Part shown: positions 45,502 to 57,955 of the stretch, in pieces
Layout of the letters: every line of letters begins with the position of its first letter
Numbering within the stretch: the first letter of the stretch is position 1
Source of the DNA: Rhipidocladum racemiflorum
Taxonomy: Eukaryota; Streptophyta; Magnoliopsida; Poales; Poaceae
DNA: 64,000 nt
Assembly: GCA_036346355.1 (NCBI GenBank)
Contig: CM070577.1
Location: 14,445,666-14,509,665 of the forward strand
Direction of reading: 5' to 3'
Notes under the pieces: generated by a model
Told to the model about the DNA's origin: nothing
The model's database searches: none
Seen by the model: only the letters and a program-made list of their open reading frames with translations
Made by a program: the position numbers and the translations under genes

Positions 45502-47325
45502 TGTGAAATCATGTGCTGAAAAATTGGCTTTTGAACTGAAAAAGTAAACTTAGAATTGGATTTGCAAAATGTGCTTGTGCATGTGTTTGATAATTTGACA
45601 AGAAACAGAAGTTTCACTTTTATACGACTCCAGCTCTCAAGAAACAAGAGTAAGTTCCTATCCGCGACTGACAATGTCTTTGGGTCCGTCAGGGCGTGTT
45701 TTGAACTCTTTGAGCCAAACTCTTTTTTCCTCAAAACCACTGGTTTTAAGCTGCGACGGATAATGTTTTTGTCCGGTCGTGGGACTTGCTTTTGAGCGCT
45801 TGAATCTAACTCTTTCTCCAAGATTTCGTAAACCTTTGCATGTACAACTGACAGTTTTTCTTGGTCCGCTGTGAACTTGTTTTGAGCTCATGACCGTCAT
45901 TTTTTTGCATGTACAACGGACCGATTTTCTTGTCCGCTGTGAACGTGTTTTTGTCCGCTTGGTTTTCTTCTTGGAACCGAAACTTTCACTTGTACAACGG
46001 ACCGATTTTGTCCGGTCTGTGAATGGTTTTTGAGTGATTTTTCATGTGTACGCGACCATATTTCCTTGTCCGTCCGTGAATGCTTTTGTCAATTAGGTTT
46101 TGAGCGTAATTCGAAATAATTTGAATTTGAGATTATGAAATTTGTGATGATTTCATGATGCTTCTTTTGAAGTGGACTTTATGCAATGCTCATGTGAGTA
46201 GTTGCATGGATTGACATTGAGTCAAGTCGTGGACTTGTGCTTTCGGATTTGTTTTGTGGTTTGTCTCATGTGCGGTATTGCTCGAAGACGAATGTGGTCG
46301 ATGACGGACCTAACTAGGTTCATGGAGGAACCGAGGTTCGGGACTAGGTTCAGAGGAACCGAGGTCTTGGTGGTCAAGGATGTCATGCGGACGCTTGGGC
46401 TAAGAGAATGGTGCACATGAAGAATGGTTAGTCACGTGAGAATGGCAGGAGGTCATTCGCGTGCAAAGTGTTAGTCACGTGAGTATGGCAGGTGGCCATA
46501 ATGCTGCGTGCAAAGTGTTAGTCACGTGAGTATGGTAGGGTTGCCATACGCGCAAGAGTTGTACTCTACGGCCTGGTTGGGCCAAGTAGAGTTGAGTTGG
46601 ATACGGATTCCTTCTAGGAATAGGAATCGTATTCTTAACTCCTTGTGGGTTGGTGCTTTAACATGGGTGGGGGTCTCCTGTTGAAAGGCACCAAGTAGAG
46701 CTGAGCGCATCAAGCTTTGAGCTTGGTTTTAGGTTTGTACTCTTTTGATGAGAGTATTTTTAGACAAGAAATAAAGATCAATTCTTCCAAGATTTTTATG
46801 CTACAGTAACTACGTCGCTCTGATGTATTTTCTGCTTTTGGTTCTTGTTTGCATGCTTGTTCTAGTTCTAGATTGGTTTTTGTTCTTCAAGTTTTATCTT
46901 GATTTGATCCATCAAAAACCTCTCTAGGTATTGATCTAGTGTTTCTCAAAGTCTAGTTGATCAATCTTTTGTCGTTCTTGTTTAATCTTGAAGTTTTGAT
47001 TAGATTGATTCTCGTCAAGTTCTGGATCAGCAAGCTTGCGAAGCTCATAACTTTTGATCCGTAAGTCCGATCGAGCTGATTCTTTTTGGGTTCGATTCGT
47101 ATTGGAATCTAGTTTCTTGTGTCCAAATTTCCGATCGTTTCGACGGTTGGATCTCCGGGAATTCTCGTTTTACCAAACCTCTGTCATTCTGTTTTTGTCG
47201 AAAACGAGGCAATTATTTGGTTCTGTTTTGGGGTGAACTTTTAATAGGTCAAGAATTTGGTTTTAGCTTCCGCACAATCATTCACCCCCCCTCTGATTGC
47301 TATATTCGTATACTTCGATCCTACA
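45502..47325 (+). repeat. 3' LTR of the nested SIRE-like Copia
   Basis: 1824 bp, colinear with the 5' LTR and ending CTTCGATCCTACA directly before the ACATT duplication. It keeps the same GTCCGTTGT/ACGGAC unit block near 45650-46070. Confidence 0.92.
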
Positions 47326-48393
47326 ACATTGTTAAAGAGATACAAATTCTCGGACCCGTGTTCCTCCACAATATGTTCCCTTTCGAGAGGTACATGGGCA
47401 TCCTAAAGAAGTATGTTCGTAACCGGTCTCGTCTGCATTGCATTGCGCAGGGTGTCGGCACAGAGGAGGTGATCGAGTTTTGTGTTAATTACATTGATGA
47501 TCTGAATCCGATTGGTGTTCCTGTATCACGCCATGAGGGGAGGCTACAGGGAAAAGGGACTTTAGGGAGAAAAGAATCCTATAGCCACGATCTACTTTCA
47601 TTTAAACAAGCACATTTCACAGTATTGAAACAAGCAACTGTAGTGGCTCCATATATGTATGATTACGAGATGAGTCTACGCGCCCAATACCCAGAGAAGT
47701 CAGATAAGTGGATCGCAGTCGAGCAAATGGATCATTTCGGCGGTTGGTTACAAAAGCAACTGTTGGGCAACCATACAGATGATGAACAGTTGAAACTCTT
47801 GGCTCGGGGACCATCCACAACAGTCATATCATTCCAAGGGTATGAGATAAATGGGTACACATTTTACACAACAGCCCAGGATAGCAAGAGCACCAACCAA
47901 AACAGCGGCGTCCGTATAGATGCCTTGGACAAAAATGGAAAGATGGATACCTATTATGGTTTCATACAGGAGATTTGGGAGCTCGAGTACGGACCTTTAA
48001 AAGTCCCTCTGTTTCGGTGCCAATGGGTCAAACTGGCAGCCGTGGAGATCGATGAGTACGGTATGACAACTGTGGACCTCAAGCAAGTGGCCTATAGGGA
48101 TGAACCATTCGTGCTCGCTAATGATGTGACACAAGTATTCTATGTGATGGACATGGACAAGAAAGCGAAAAGCGAAGGACAAGCCTACTAAAAGGAAGAG
48201 GCAGCATAACAAATCTACCAAAAACATAAATCAAAATGAGAAGACTAGCAGTAGCGATCAACCAAGGCGCCACGTGGTTCTTTCAGGTAAAAGAAGGATT
48301 GTCGGAGTTGAGGGCGTCACGGACGAAGAAGAGTATAATCAATTTGACGAGCTACCTCCTTTCACAGTGGACGTAGACATTAGTGATGTATAG

Positions 48394-48779
48394 AATCGAA
48401 ACTTTTTGGTATATGTTGCAAACGTAATATATTTGCAATGTCAGGCCTTGTATGCAAAATGATGTAAGTTCCAGTTGCAATAAATGATCTAGAGACCGTC
48501 GATTTATGTACCATTGATTACATTGGTGAAGAAATGGTTACTCCAGAGATATATTCTCAATTGTCAATATCTGTTCTTTTCCATGTGGTGGAGGTAATAT
48601 TATGTATATGTGAGATGTGTCAGATGAGTAATTATATGTCAAATGTGATGTATATGTGAGATGTGTCAGTATATTTGAAATGTGAAATGTATAAGTAGAG
48701 TTGGTCTAATCAGCATTTGTTCCTCGCCGTCTTCCACGCCGTTAATTTGCAGTGCCTTCTTCTAGCCTAAGAAACAACG
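48394..48779 (+). other. CACTA-B intergenic spacer
   Basis: Non-coding spacer between TNP2 and the second gene, with two copies of a GTGATGTATATGTGAGATGTGTCAG-like unit (48600-48672). Confidence 0.5.
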
Positions 48780-51700
48780 ATGGACGGCGAAGGATTTGAT
48801 CAAGAAGAATTTATGGAAAATTTGATTGCGGGAGATGGTGGTTATGAGGCCGCAGAGCACGATGAGGCCGCAGAGCACGATGATGCCGCAGAGGTAACAA
48901 TCAATCACGTTAATGATTGTCGATTTCACTATCATGCTAAGCCAACATTTTGACCCGTTCATGATTGTACCATGCTTTCAGATCGATCAACCAAGCGGGC
49001 AATCACGACAGCGAGGTCCAACCAAGAAGCCGAAGGCAAGATATGTTGTCACCGAAGTCAACGAGAACGGCCAACCTCAGAAACCCTTGACGGTGATTGA
49101 GCCGTTCAATTTGGCATGCGGCGTCCACGTTAGGGACCACGTGCCCATTAGCGTAGCAAAATGGGATCAGGTTCCTGAAGATACAAAAAACATGCTTTGG
49201 AACGATGTCAGAGAGACATTCACCTTCCCCCAAGGGACCGAAGAGAAGGTGAAGAGTTACACTCTCAAGAAGATGGCCATCGCATTCCAAACTTATAAAA
49301 AGAAGTTGAACATAGAGTATATCAAGGAGAATCGAACGCCCGACTTCAACAAGTTCCCGAAGTTGCAAGATCACTGGGAAGCGTTCGTGAACTACAAGAC
49401 TTCAGAGGAAGGTCAAAGTTTGAGTGAGAAGAACAAGCTGAATGCACAGAAGAAGAATTACCACCACCGACTCGGCCCTGGTGGTTACCGCCAAGCAATA
49501 CCCAAATGGGAGAAGAGGGAGCATGACCTGCTAGCGAAGGGTGTCACACTCGCAACAATGGAATGGCCTGACAGAGCAAAGCATTGGTTCTATGCTCACA
49601 GTGGTGGCCTCGATGATAGCGGTAATGCGGTGTTTGGGGAGGTGCTGAGAGATGTGGCCAGAAGGCTTGTGCAGTCCATCGAGGAGACTTCCCAAGGTAG
49701 CTTCGTGCCAAACAGGGAGAATGATGAGCTAACAAGGGCTCTACAAAACCCGAAGCACCCTGGACGTACACGAGGCGTTGGCGTTGTCCCGTGGAAGGTT
49801 GGTTTCGCTCAGGACGCCGAGACCTATAGGAGTCGGATGAGAAGCAAGGCTCGACATGCACAACAACTTAGTGCACTTGAAGAACGCATGACTCAGATAG
49901 AGGAAAAGTTAGCCCAGAGCCAACAGCCGGGAGACGTGCCGGGAACCTCCCGGCAATCCTAACATCATCACCACCGGCAATGAGCAAATTGCGCTTCCGG
50001 TGGGCTGCCCAGCGGACTTGGACAGGTATCCCGTAGATGACATCAGGCAGCAGACACCTTGTGAGCTGCATGTCGGGGCGCGAAACCTCTCCTTGAAGGC
50101 GGCGCATGGCATGGTTCACCCAGTGGAGCCAGGGCAGCTCATCCATGGCCAACAGATACCGTCAAACTACTCCAAGGTCTCGGTGGAGGAGGTTTGCCCA
50201 GGGTACGAGGACCTTGAGCTCGAAATTCCCGGAGGTGACGGGAGTACGAAGCTAGGAGAGGCGGTACACACTTTCATCCTATGGCGCAAACGGCACATAA
50301 TTTTTCGAGATAACATGGATGTGTCCTCTCTGCGAAGAAGCCCGACTCCTACACCACTTCCCGCACACCCAAGCCCAAGAAGAAGCCCGACTCCTACACC
50401 ACCTCCCGCGCACATAAGCCCTAGGAGAAGCCCATCTCCTCCCAAGAAGGCGCCGACTCCTACACCACCTCCCGCGCACATATGCCCTACGAGAAGCCCG
50501 TCTCCTCCCAAGAATGCGCCGACTTCTACACCACCTCCCGTGCACTTAAGCCCCACAAGAAGACCGTCTCCTCCCAAGAAGGCGCCAACCAAAGGAAACA
50601 AGCCAGCAGCTCCCAAGAAGACGAGGTCCTCCACCCAATCCAAGAAGTTGCGTCCACTTTCGAAGCTGGCGTACGATATGACCGACGAGGAGACCAATAA
50701 GATTGTACAAGGTGAGGTAACTGAATTTTTTAGATCCAAGTCACCAAAGAAGAAGGTTCAACCTGGCACGAAAGAATTTCACAAAGGCTTGACGACTATT
50801 ACAGATTTGAAGGATCAAAAAGAAATGCCTCGCCAATCAAACTACGAGCGCACATTGCGAAAGGAATGCCACAAGAAGTTGACAGTTGAGGACAAGGAGA
50901 AGGAGAAGGCTAAGGCGATGCTACAATTCTTTGATGAAACTGGGCTTGACCCAAGTCAAATATTAGGCACAACAGAAATTGAGTATGCCCAAGTAAGATG
51001 GCCATTTACATTGCGTGGATCATTGGTCAGGCGTGAGGAGCTGCTCCACCTAACGACAAAGATGCGGCAATTCCATGAATGGTACTTGGACGCGATCAAG
51101 CATGGTCTCTGATTGTTTGTCAGTCAGTACAAGGATCAAGATTTTTTTCACGGTGACGGTGAATTTTTATGGAATGGCACGTCATGTATGATCTATACCA
51201 GACAGACGCCCTCAGCGCGTCCTTGGTGGGTTGCTGGACTCTGTAAGTGTCTTATTTACAAAAAACCATCGTGCGTGCCCTTGTAGAGTACGGACCTTGC
51301 AAGCCTAACTAATTTCTTCTTGTGTAGCATGGAGATACAAAGATGCCGAAGGGATCAAATTTTTGACATAGGATTCATGGACCCATTAGTTATCAACGAG
51401 ACAACCGTTAGATACAGCCCAAGCGAAACACAGACTAACGTATACAATGCGCTAATGGGACATCAATATAAGTCAAGGATATATCTACCCTACGCACATG
51501 AGTATGTGTTTTCGTACCGCCTTGTTCTACTCCTTTTTCATAACACTATGTTAGAACTAATTAGTTATCTATGTTGACATATGTACAGTTTTCATTGGAT
51601 TCTTATTATGATCGAGCTAGATCATAGTCGGATCACAATTATGGACTCGAGAAGGAAACCAGTTCAAGCGTATCAAACCTTCATCGATTTGCTCGACCGG

Positions 51701-52330
51701 TATTAATTCTTGTTCCTTTCATTATTGTATTACTTCTATTTCCTTCCATTTGAAACAAATTCTAATCATGTACAATTGGTAATCACATGTGTAGTGCATT
51801 CATACGCTTTAGTGCTAAAAATAGGGCCGCATTCAAGGAGAAATTCGAAATTACAACAGCCTCTCAAGTAATGATATCATAAAGCTACCTTTTGGTTAGT
51901 TAAGTTAATTTCCTTGCATTCATTTCACGCTTTCAACTTTTTCAATCGCAGATCTTGAGTCGACGGCGGGCAACAATTTATGCGGTTACTACGTATGTGA
52001 GTTTTGCACACCCAAACCGGAGCCGCGACCGCATGCTAAAAGGCGACAAGGGGTGAGTAAATATAATTACTACTTTTAACGATGTATATTACTCCTTACA
52101 TCTTGTACAAATTCAAGGATTGATTTGTTAATGACTTAACGGAGTGCCTCAATATTTGGCGGAACAAGGTTCTAACTCGCCGTAGCGAGTGAGAGCAATT
52201 CAAGAACAACTCGTTGGCTTCATTTACGATGAGGTTGTAAATCCAAAAGGCGAGTTCCACGAACCAAATTTTAATAGGTGGGGCCCTTCGATAAGGACCG
52301 GTGGAATCGTCATTCTCGACATCTACGGCT
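48780..52330 (+). pseudogene. CACTA-B second gene: Ptta/En/Spm transposase-24-like region, Pro-rich linker and Ulp1-like protease
   Basis: Exon 1 is 48780-48893 (MDGEGFDQEEFMENL, with repeated AAEHDE), then a GTAACA donor and an acceptor before 48982. Exon 2 holds the transposase_24-like region (PF03004 type; KAHWF-like stretches WPDRAKHWFYAHSGG at about 49570) and a coiled tail. A frame change near 49945 leads to the next domain (from about 50000, GCPADLDRYPVDDIRQQ) and a repeated PTPTPPPAHISPRRSPSPPK linker (50325-50600). A stop at 51110 and a slip near 51170 follow. Protease exons fit as to 51242, 51328-51501, 51589-51699, 51795-51867 and from 51952. The catalytic triad is present: His in FHWIL, Asp in IMDSRRK, Cys in NNLCGYYVCEF. 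One more slip lies near 51955. Related to the CACTA-A gene. Confidence 0.82.
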
Positions 52331-52885
52331 AGCAAGAGCGATGCACGTAAAAATCCCAATGAGCAGAAGGAAAAGAAATACTTTGGAGTTGTAATTAAAG
52401 TTGTGTGCATATTGTAGTACATTATATGTAATTAAATTTGTTAATGAATGTACAGTGATTTTATTATCGTGCAAATGTGCATGATTGATTATATGTGTTT
52501 TAATTAGTTGTGATTTAACACACACATGAAGTCACCGTGATTTGATTATATATATTGTAGTATATTATATATAATAGCCGATGATTGGACACACACATAT
52601 TTACATATATATTATATACAACCCATCGATGCAGGTTAGATAAAACAACCGATGATCGATGAGGGCTCATCGAACCGATTGGAGACACCAACCTGCATCG
52701 ATAAGGTCCACTGGTCTCACGATCTTGTTGCCACGTGTGACTACCAACCGTCAGATCTTATCTATCGATCTGGGTGAAACCGGATCGATGCTTCGAGCAT
52801 CGGGCCCCGGATAACTGCATCTGGTTCAAAAACCGGTACTAAAGGCTCTTTTAAACCGGTACTAAAAGCCCTTTCCGTAGTAGTG
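52331..52885 (+). repeat. CACTA-B 3' subterminal repeats and terminus
   Basis: AT-rich 3' flank followed by GCATCGAT, ACCGATG and AACCGGTACTAAA(A/G)G motifs (52620-52875), matching the 5' subterminal set, and the terminal TTTCCGTAGTAGTG. Confidence 0.8.
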
Positions 52886-52888
52886 ATA

Positions 52889-55130
52889 GCCCCATCGCTC
52901 CCGCTCAGCTCGATGTGATCAGTTCTTGTCGCATGGTGCTGCTGCTAGTCCGCTAGACGATAGCTATATAGGAGCAACGCCCATGGTAGAAGTCGGAGTT
53001 AGAGCTTGGACAGATAAAAAATATTACCAGCATGCAACTATGCATGCCCAGATCGATCGATCGTACGGCAAGCTGGCCCAGCCACCACGCGGCGGGGCTT
53101 CATACATAGGACATGCCGGCCTGCTGCACAGTGCAGCTATGACCCACACATGCATCGAACGAACAGGGCACTGAAGCGGAGGCCAGGTACGCGTACCTTC
53201 GCGCCAGCCCCGCAACCAACCTGACCGCGCGCGGCGACGACGACGACGACGACTCCGCCGGCGCTCGCCACGCAGTGGCGGCGATAAGCTGGTCGGTCCA
53301 TACAAATCACCGTATTACGTCCGTACGCGTAGGCTGGCTGCACGCGCGCCGACGGCTCCGCCCGGCCGGCCGAGCGGTTGGCGCGCGTCCTGCCGCGCGC
53401 GCCGTACGTGGTCCATCGGCCGCGCGTGCCACCGTGGGAGCCGTGGCATGCTGCAAGTGTTTACCGGACGTGGCAGTACTACGGCCGCCCGGTGCGTCTC
53501 GTACAGTTGTACACTACTAGCTAGGCTCTCGTATCCCCGGTGAAATTAAATGCGTCTTCGATCGATGGCGACGGCGCGGTTGCGGCTCGCGGAAAGGTCA
53601 GCGTGCCATGGGTGGATACCTTTAGAGTTTAGACTCGGGCGGGAGAGCGATCGATGGCAACGGAAAGCCATGCCTCACATGGGCAGCGCTAACTGCGTCG
53701 GAACAGTCCTGGACCATGCAGCCGGCCGCGCAGTTCAGGTAAACCAACGATTCGACCGAATGGAGGAAAGGGACCTGCCTTCCGGATGAGCTAGCGCTAT
53801 GGCCGTACGTGGTCTAGTTGCTTTGCGCGCGGAGATCGCTGAGTTCTCTGATCGATGCAAATCATTCCATGCATGCGTTGTGTTTTTAGTTCCAACGGTC
53901 CATTTCGATGTATCATCGGCAACATGTTTTTGACGATAGCCAGCAGAATGGCGAGTGTAATTGTGCGAAATAGTTTATTCGTTTTCTTTTCAAAGAGATA
54001 GCTTTGGAGATGTGTTTCTATGAATTTCTTTTTCAAATTTGTACAAATATTAAAGTATGAATAAATGATAGATGTTGATTACTTATTCCTTTAATTACTT
54101 GCTTCAAGATTTGTGCAATTTGTACCGAAAGAGAAAGCATATAAGCACACTGTTCGTAGCTTTATGCCCAAAAACTGTGTGTGCACTCCTGCTAAATTTG
54201 TGTACATTTTCTGAGTGCTACCATGTTTTCGCATTGCACAAGCTTCCTACACCGTGTAACTTTTAGGTTCCTGTTTGCTTCTTCTGTTCTTGAATGATGC
54301 CATTGTAGGATACTGTACTTTTCAATAGGACACATCTACAGGCTGTACCATCCACCTTCATTAGATCGCTTATTATTTTTTATATGATATGTTTTACTAT
54401 AGTCTATGGGAGTATTTAGCATTATAAATAACTTACAAGGAGGGATATTTAAGAAAAAATGATAAAAAAAACAATCTCAAAATTTTAGAATAATATGTAT
54501 TTAAAAATAAAATATAAAAGCATGTAACCAAGAAACAGAGGGAGTACGGTAGTGAAAACTATCCGAGGAAAGCAATGTTTGATCTGCATTACCATTCGGC
54601 AAGCTAACCGTTCCCAAATCGGTCAATAGTAGGATCTATCACTGGATCTAGCGTCTGCACGACCTACCAACCTCTTCCGTGCCAGGATCCGAGGCACGTC
54701 AGCTTCTGCTCTACTGCGCGGCGGTGTTGCACGGTTGCGCCACCGCCGAACAGCCAGCCGCTACTGCTCCTGATGTGATCCAACCGTGGCGATGCCCCGA
54801 TGTGGTCCGGGGGTCGGTCCCGTGCCAACGGTGGGCCCACTCGAGGCTCTGATAGTCTGATTCGTTGCCCCAACCTCGTGCATAGTGGGCTTCACGGATG
54901 GGGACGGGCTTTGTGGGCCTCCACTCGTTTGAGAAGTGCCATGTTGCAGCAGGGGTTCTTTCTTTCTTTCTTTCTTTTCCCTTTGTCCCTGTTTGAGAAG
55001 GGCTGTCACTGTTTGTATGAAGCTGCAATGGTACGGACCGACAAGAGTTGTCAGGAGAGAGAGCATAGGGGCACATACCCAATGTAAACTAAATTTGTTA
55101 TGTAAACTCCCTAAAAAGCACATATCTAGT
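52889..55130. other. Non-coding region
   Basis: A GC-rich stretch at 53160-53480 has many overlapping frames with CGACGACG repeats but no recognisable protein. Near 54390-54556 a GAGGGAGTAC end suggests a degraded Stowaway-like MITE. A (CTTT)n tract is at 54958-54978. I see no gene. Confidence 0.45.
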
Positions 55131-55481
55131 GTAAATCACTCTTATCATGTAAACTCCCTAAAAATTATATGTACAAGTTTTCAAAAATTATCAACAAATT
55201 ATCATACATAGGGGAGATGAGCTTCTGCAGCACTGTAAAATTTGAAGGCTAGACTCAATCGCATTTGAAAGATACTGAAAAACAAATTTAGCGATTTTCA
55301 CTGTTTATCACTATTTATCTCGCTGCTTATCAATTTTATATATTTCAAATGCAATTCAGTTTGGTCATCACATTTTACATGGTCGTAGAAGGTCACTTCC
55401 CCTACGTATGGTAATTTTTAAGGAATTTTTGAAAATATGTATATATAGTTTCCACAAGTTTACACGATAACGATGATTTAC
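55131..55481. repeat. Long imperfect inverted repeat (foldback/MITE-like)
   Basis: GTAAATCACTCTTATCATGT from 55131 pairs with the complement ending at 55481, and the arms (about 100 bp, to 55235 and from 55378) stay complementary through TTTTCAAAAATT and CATACATAGGGGA, separated by a loop of about 140 bp. No ORF. The outer ends and duplication are unclear. Confidence 0.6.
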
Positions 55482-55892
55482 AATGCAGGGGATATCCATA
55501 TTTTCGTGGCAGAACTTCTTATGTTTCTCAGCTTTTGTACATCCCCTTTGGTTAAGTTTGATCAATACTTTTCATTGTGGTTATAGTGTGTGTGTATATA
55601 TATAATGTGAAATAATAGCGTTGTTTTCTAAATTCTATTCTAGCTGGGAAATTAGTTTCTGTTTCTGAAACTCTAATATTGTGTGGTTGTTGTGTTGTGC
55701 TGCAGAATCTGATTGGTTAAACGAATCTTCACTAACTGTGGTTAGAGTCTTTTGGCTCAAAAAATATACTTTGAACTTCTTTGCTTCCAAGATCCTTTTC
55801 AACTTTCATTCTGCTCGTTTTGCACTAGTTATTAATCCATCCAATAGCCTTACCCTAAAATGTATTTGCGTAACTATTGTGGAATCTAAGGG

Positions 55893-56042
55893 TGTGTTTG
55901 GTTGATAAGATGTGGATAGCCCTGTATCATTTGGTTCTATTATTTTGGGTAAATGGAATAGTTCGGCATCTATAGAGAATATTTCTTAAGTTTGTATCAC
56001 TTGATCCAGGATGAGATGATTCTATCCAAACAATCAAACACA
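55893..56042. mobile_element. Tourist-like MITE, 150 bp
   Basis: TGTGTTTGGTTG and CAATCAAACACA form 12-bp inverted repeats with one mismatch. Internal blocks (ATTTGGTTCTATTATTTTGG) match the reverse complement of the element at 25641-25788. Confidence 0.75.
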
Positions 56043-56567
56043 TAGATGATTTTTTTTTTCTAAGCAGTGCTCCTTCTAGTACAAGTTGTACAAATCTTGA
56101 AGCAAGCAAAGGGGTAAATAATCATCATCTATCCTTCATTCATGCTTTAATAATTGTGCAACTTTTAAAAGGAAGAGCATAAAAGCACCTTTTTTTTCTT
56201 GAACCATCTCATACATGTATCACTTATTACAAGCAGACACACCTAACATACCTTTTTACATAAGAATCTATACGCAATTAATAAATGAAGACTCTCCTTA
56301 ACCCACAAGCCTGTACATATGCCTATGTTTCGTTCGATGTTCTATCTTGTCAACTAGTCGTGCCATTTGGCGGAGGGTGAGAATTTTACAGATAAGGGTG
56401 CGTGGAAACTAACGGATAATTTGTGTCTGACCAATGATTAAATGTTTTTGGAGCGAGCTTTAAAGGGTGAAATGGGTATTTAGTATTATCCTTATCTAAC
56501 TCGGACTCCGAGAAATACCCGTTTGATTAGTGCAATGGATTGATATGGCTGCTATCATCCGTGCATG

Positions 56568-57046
56568 TCATATACTACCTATAATATAAGTCGAAGGATT
56601 CCTGGATGCTCAGCCCCCCACATCACCCCCACTCTCTCCATTTTTTGCAAAAAAAATCCTCCGATTCTTTGGAATTACGGATAGATCCTTTATGTTTACG
56701 AATTAGCCCTTTGCAATTTCCTGTAGGTGCAAAATACTTTCCCCCGTTTCGCGTTTAGGTCCTCCATTCACCGTTTTACACAAAGAGCCTCCCATTAAAT
56801 ACGAATTGCGAACGAACCATTTACTACTTTTTCATAATAGCGAACAAGTTTAAAATTATAACAAATAGGTCCCTGCACTTTACGTTCAGGTCATTTCTCC
56901 GTTTTTCCCGAAAAAAATATTTTCGTGGTCCGTTTCTCCTCCGGAGCATGGGAAAAATGTTTCCGTTGTCTGTTTTTTCTCTGAAAAAAAAACACAAATT
57001 TGTTTTTGTTTCACGCGCGCGGCGTGCGCCGCGCGTATTTTCCTAG
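56568..57046 (+). mobile_element. Helitron-like element, array unit 1
   Basis: The 3' end is diagnostic: a 9-bp GC stem with a two-base loop (57016-57035, GCGCGGCG TG CGCCGCGC), seven bases, then CTAG (57043-57046) followed by T. The 5' end is taken as TCATATACTACC; the preceding base is G rather than the usual A, so the left boundary is uncertain. Interior reads AGGTCC.TT..CGTTTT-type repeats. No coding sequence. Confidence 0.65.
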
Positions 57047-57955
57047 TATACTACACCTCTTATAAAGCCTAGACTCCTAGAGCCCTCAGCCCATCCATGT
57101 CACCCCTGCCGATTTGCGAAAAAGTCCCTCCCTTTTCTTCAAATTACAGATAGGTCCTTATGAGTTACAAATAGGTCCTTCACAGTTTTTTTGTGAGAAT
57201 AAGAATAGCGTTTTAAAATCGCATTTAGGCCCCTCGTTCGTTACTTTACGGGAAAATCCACCGCTAAATACAAATCACGAACGAGGCATTTTCTAATTTT
57301 TCGGGATAGCGATCAGGTCCAAAAATGTAACAAATAGGTCCCCGTCTCTTACATCCAGGTCCTTTCTCTGTTTTTCCCCAAAAAAAAATTCATCGACAGA
57401 AATATGTGTACGGCTCTATCTCTAGACTTTTTTTCCCCAACTCGATCTTTAATATTTAGACTTTTTTCCGAAACATATATTATTACTCGGTAAACGTATA
57501 GAGTGTTAGACTCGACAAAAGGAGGTTTGCATTTCTAATAATTTTCGAAACATGGTCCTTTCTCAGTTTTTCCCGAAAATTTTTTTCCCGTCAACAGAAA
57601 TTTGTGTACAGCTCTATCTGACAAAAGAAGGTTCGCATCTCTAATAATTTTCGGAATATGATCCTTTCTCCGTTTTTCCTGAAAAAATATTTTTGTCAAC
57701 ATAAATTTGTCTACAACTCTATCTGTAGATTTTTGATAAAAGAAGGTTCGCATCTCTAATAATTTCCGAAACATGATTCTTTCTTCGTTTTTCCCGAAAA
57801 AATATCTTCGTCAATAGAAATTTGACCCTAAAAAAAAGCTCCGAAAAACCGTCCAAAAATCTAGAAAATACATCCCAATTCTTTTTTTCTTCGAAAAAAC
57901 ACGCAAATTCATTTTTCGTTCACGCACACATCATGCGTCGCGCTTATCTTCCTAG
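57047..57955 (+). mobile_element. Helitron-like element, array unit 2, with internal tandem repeat
   Basis: Begins TATACTACACCTCTTATAAAG directly after unit 1, parallel to that unit's start, and ends with a degraded hairpin (CATCATGCGTCGCGC) and CTAG at 57952-57955. Three copies of a 105-115-bp unit containing CTCTAATAATTTTCG lie at about 57525-57835. Confidence 0.6.

Larger units (their letters stand above)
39467..47325 (+). mobile_element. SIRE-like Copia retrotransposon nested in TNP2, internally deleted
   Basis: Two LTRs of about 1.8 kb (39467-41277 and 45502-47325), each TGTGAAATCATG ... CGATCCTACA, flank 4.2 kb. The target duplication ACATT is exact (39462-39466 and 47326-47330) and the TNP2 frame continues across the site once the insert is removed. 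The primer-binding sequence TGGTATCGAGC (41280) matches the initiator-Met type, and CAAGGGGAGAT precedes the 3' LTR. Integrase and most of RT are missing. The long LTRs and gag/RNase H sequences are of SIRE/Maximus type. Confidence 0.93.
37270..48393 (+). pseudogene. TNP2-type transposase of CACTA-B, split by a Copia insertion
   Basis: Start ATG at 37270 (MDRRWMYM, the family's usual start). Domains in order: transposase-associated Cys/His region (YICCPCIDCKN, about 37367), the tnp2 family transposase (PF02992 type, about 37970-38780) with FGLSTDGMNPYGEMSSSHS and QGPKQPGNDIDVYLKPLVQ, a continuation with ILGLTF/FWDLP and HITKNVCVNLLGFLDMYG (38870-39000), a DUF4218-like region starting at 39240 (LLPVAVRGILPD) and, after the Copia insertion at 39467-47325, its rest (ILGPVFLHNMFPFERYMGIL) and a DUF4216-like region (GPLKVPLFRCQW), ending at a TAG at 48391-48393. 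Frame changes are needed near 37300, 37555, 38731 and 48165. TNP2 is the cut-and-paste transposase; this copy is inactive. Confidence 0.9.
34954..52885 (+). mobile_element. CACTA-B: complete CACTA (En/Spm) transposon, 17.9 kb with nested Copia
   Basis: The left end CACTACTACAGATCTGACC and right end AGCCCTTTCCGTAGTAGTG form the CACTA terminal repeats. ATA is directly repeated on both sides (34951-34953 and 52886-52888), the 3-bp duplication of the superfamily. Subterminal arrays of ACCGGT, GGTTGGTTACA and GCATCGAT motifs are at both ends (34980-35340; about 36120-36290; 52620-52880). Inside are an acidic ORF, TNP2, and a second gene with a Ulp1-like protease, all on the plus strand. Subtracting the 7.86-kb Copia leaves about 10 kb, a usual autonomous size; frameshifts in both genes suggest it is now defective. 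Confidence 0.95.

Noticed and set aside
50167..50739. 190-codon minus-strand ORF rich in Gly/Val
   Set aside because: Antisense of the proline-rich linker of the CACTA-B second gene.
53024..53520. GC-rich overlapping ORFs
   Set aside because: No motif, CGACGACG low complexity, no splice or start context; left as non-coding.
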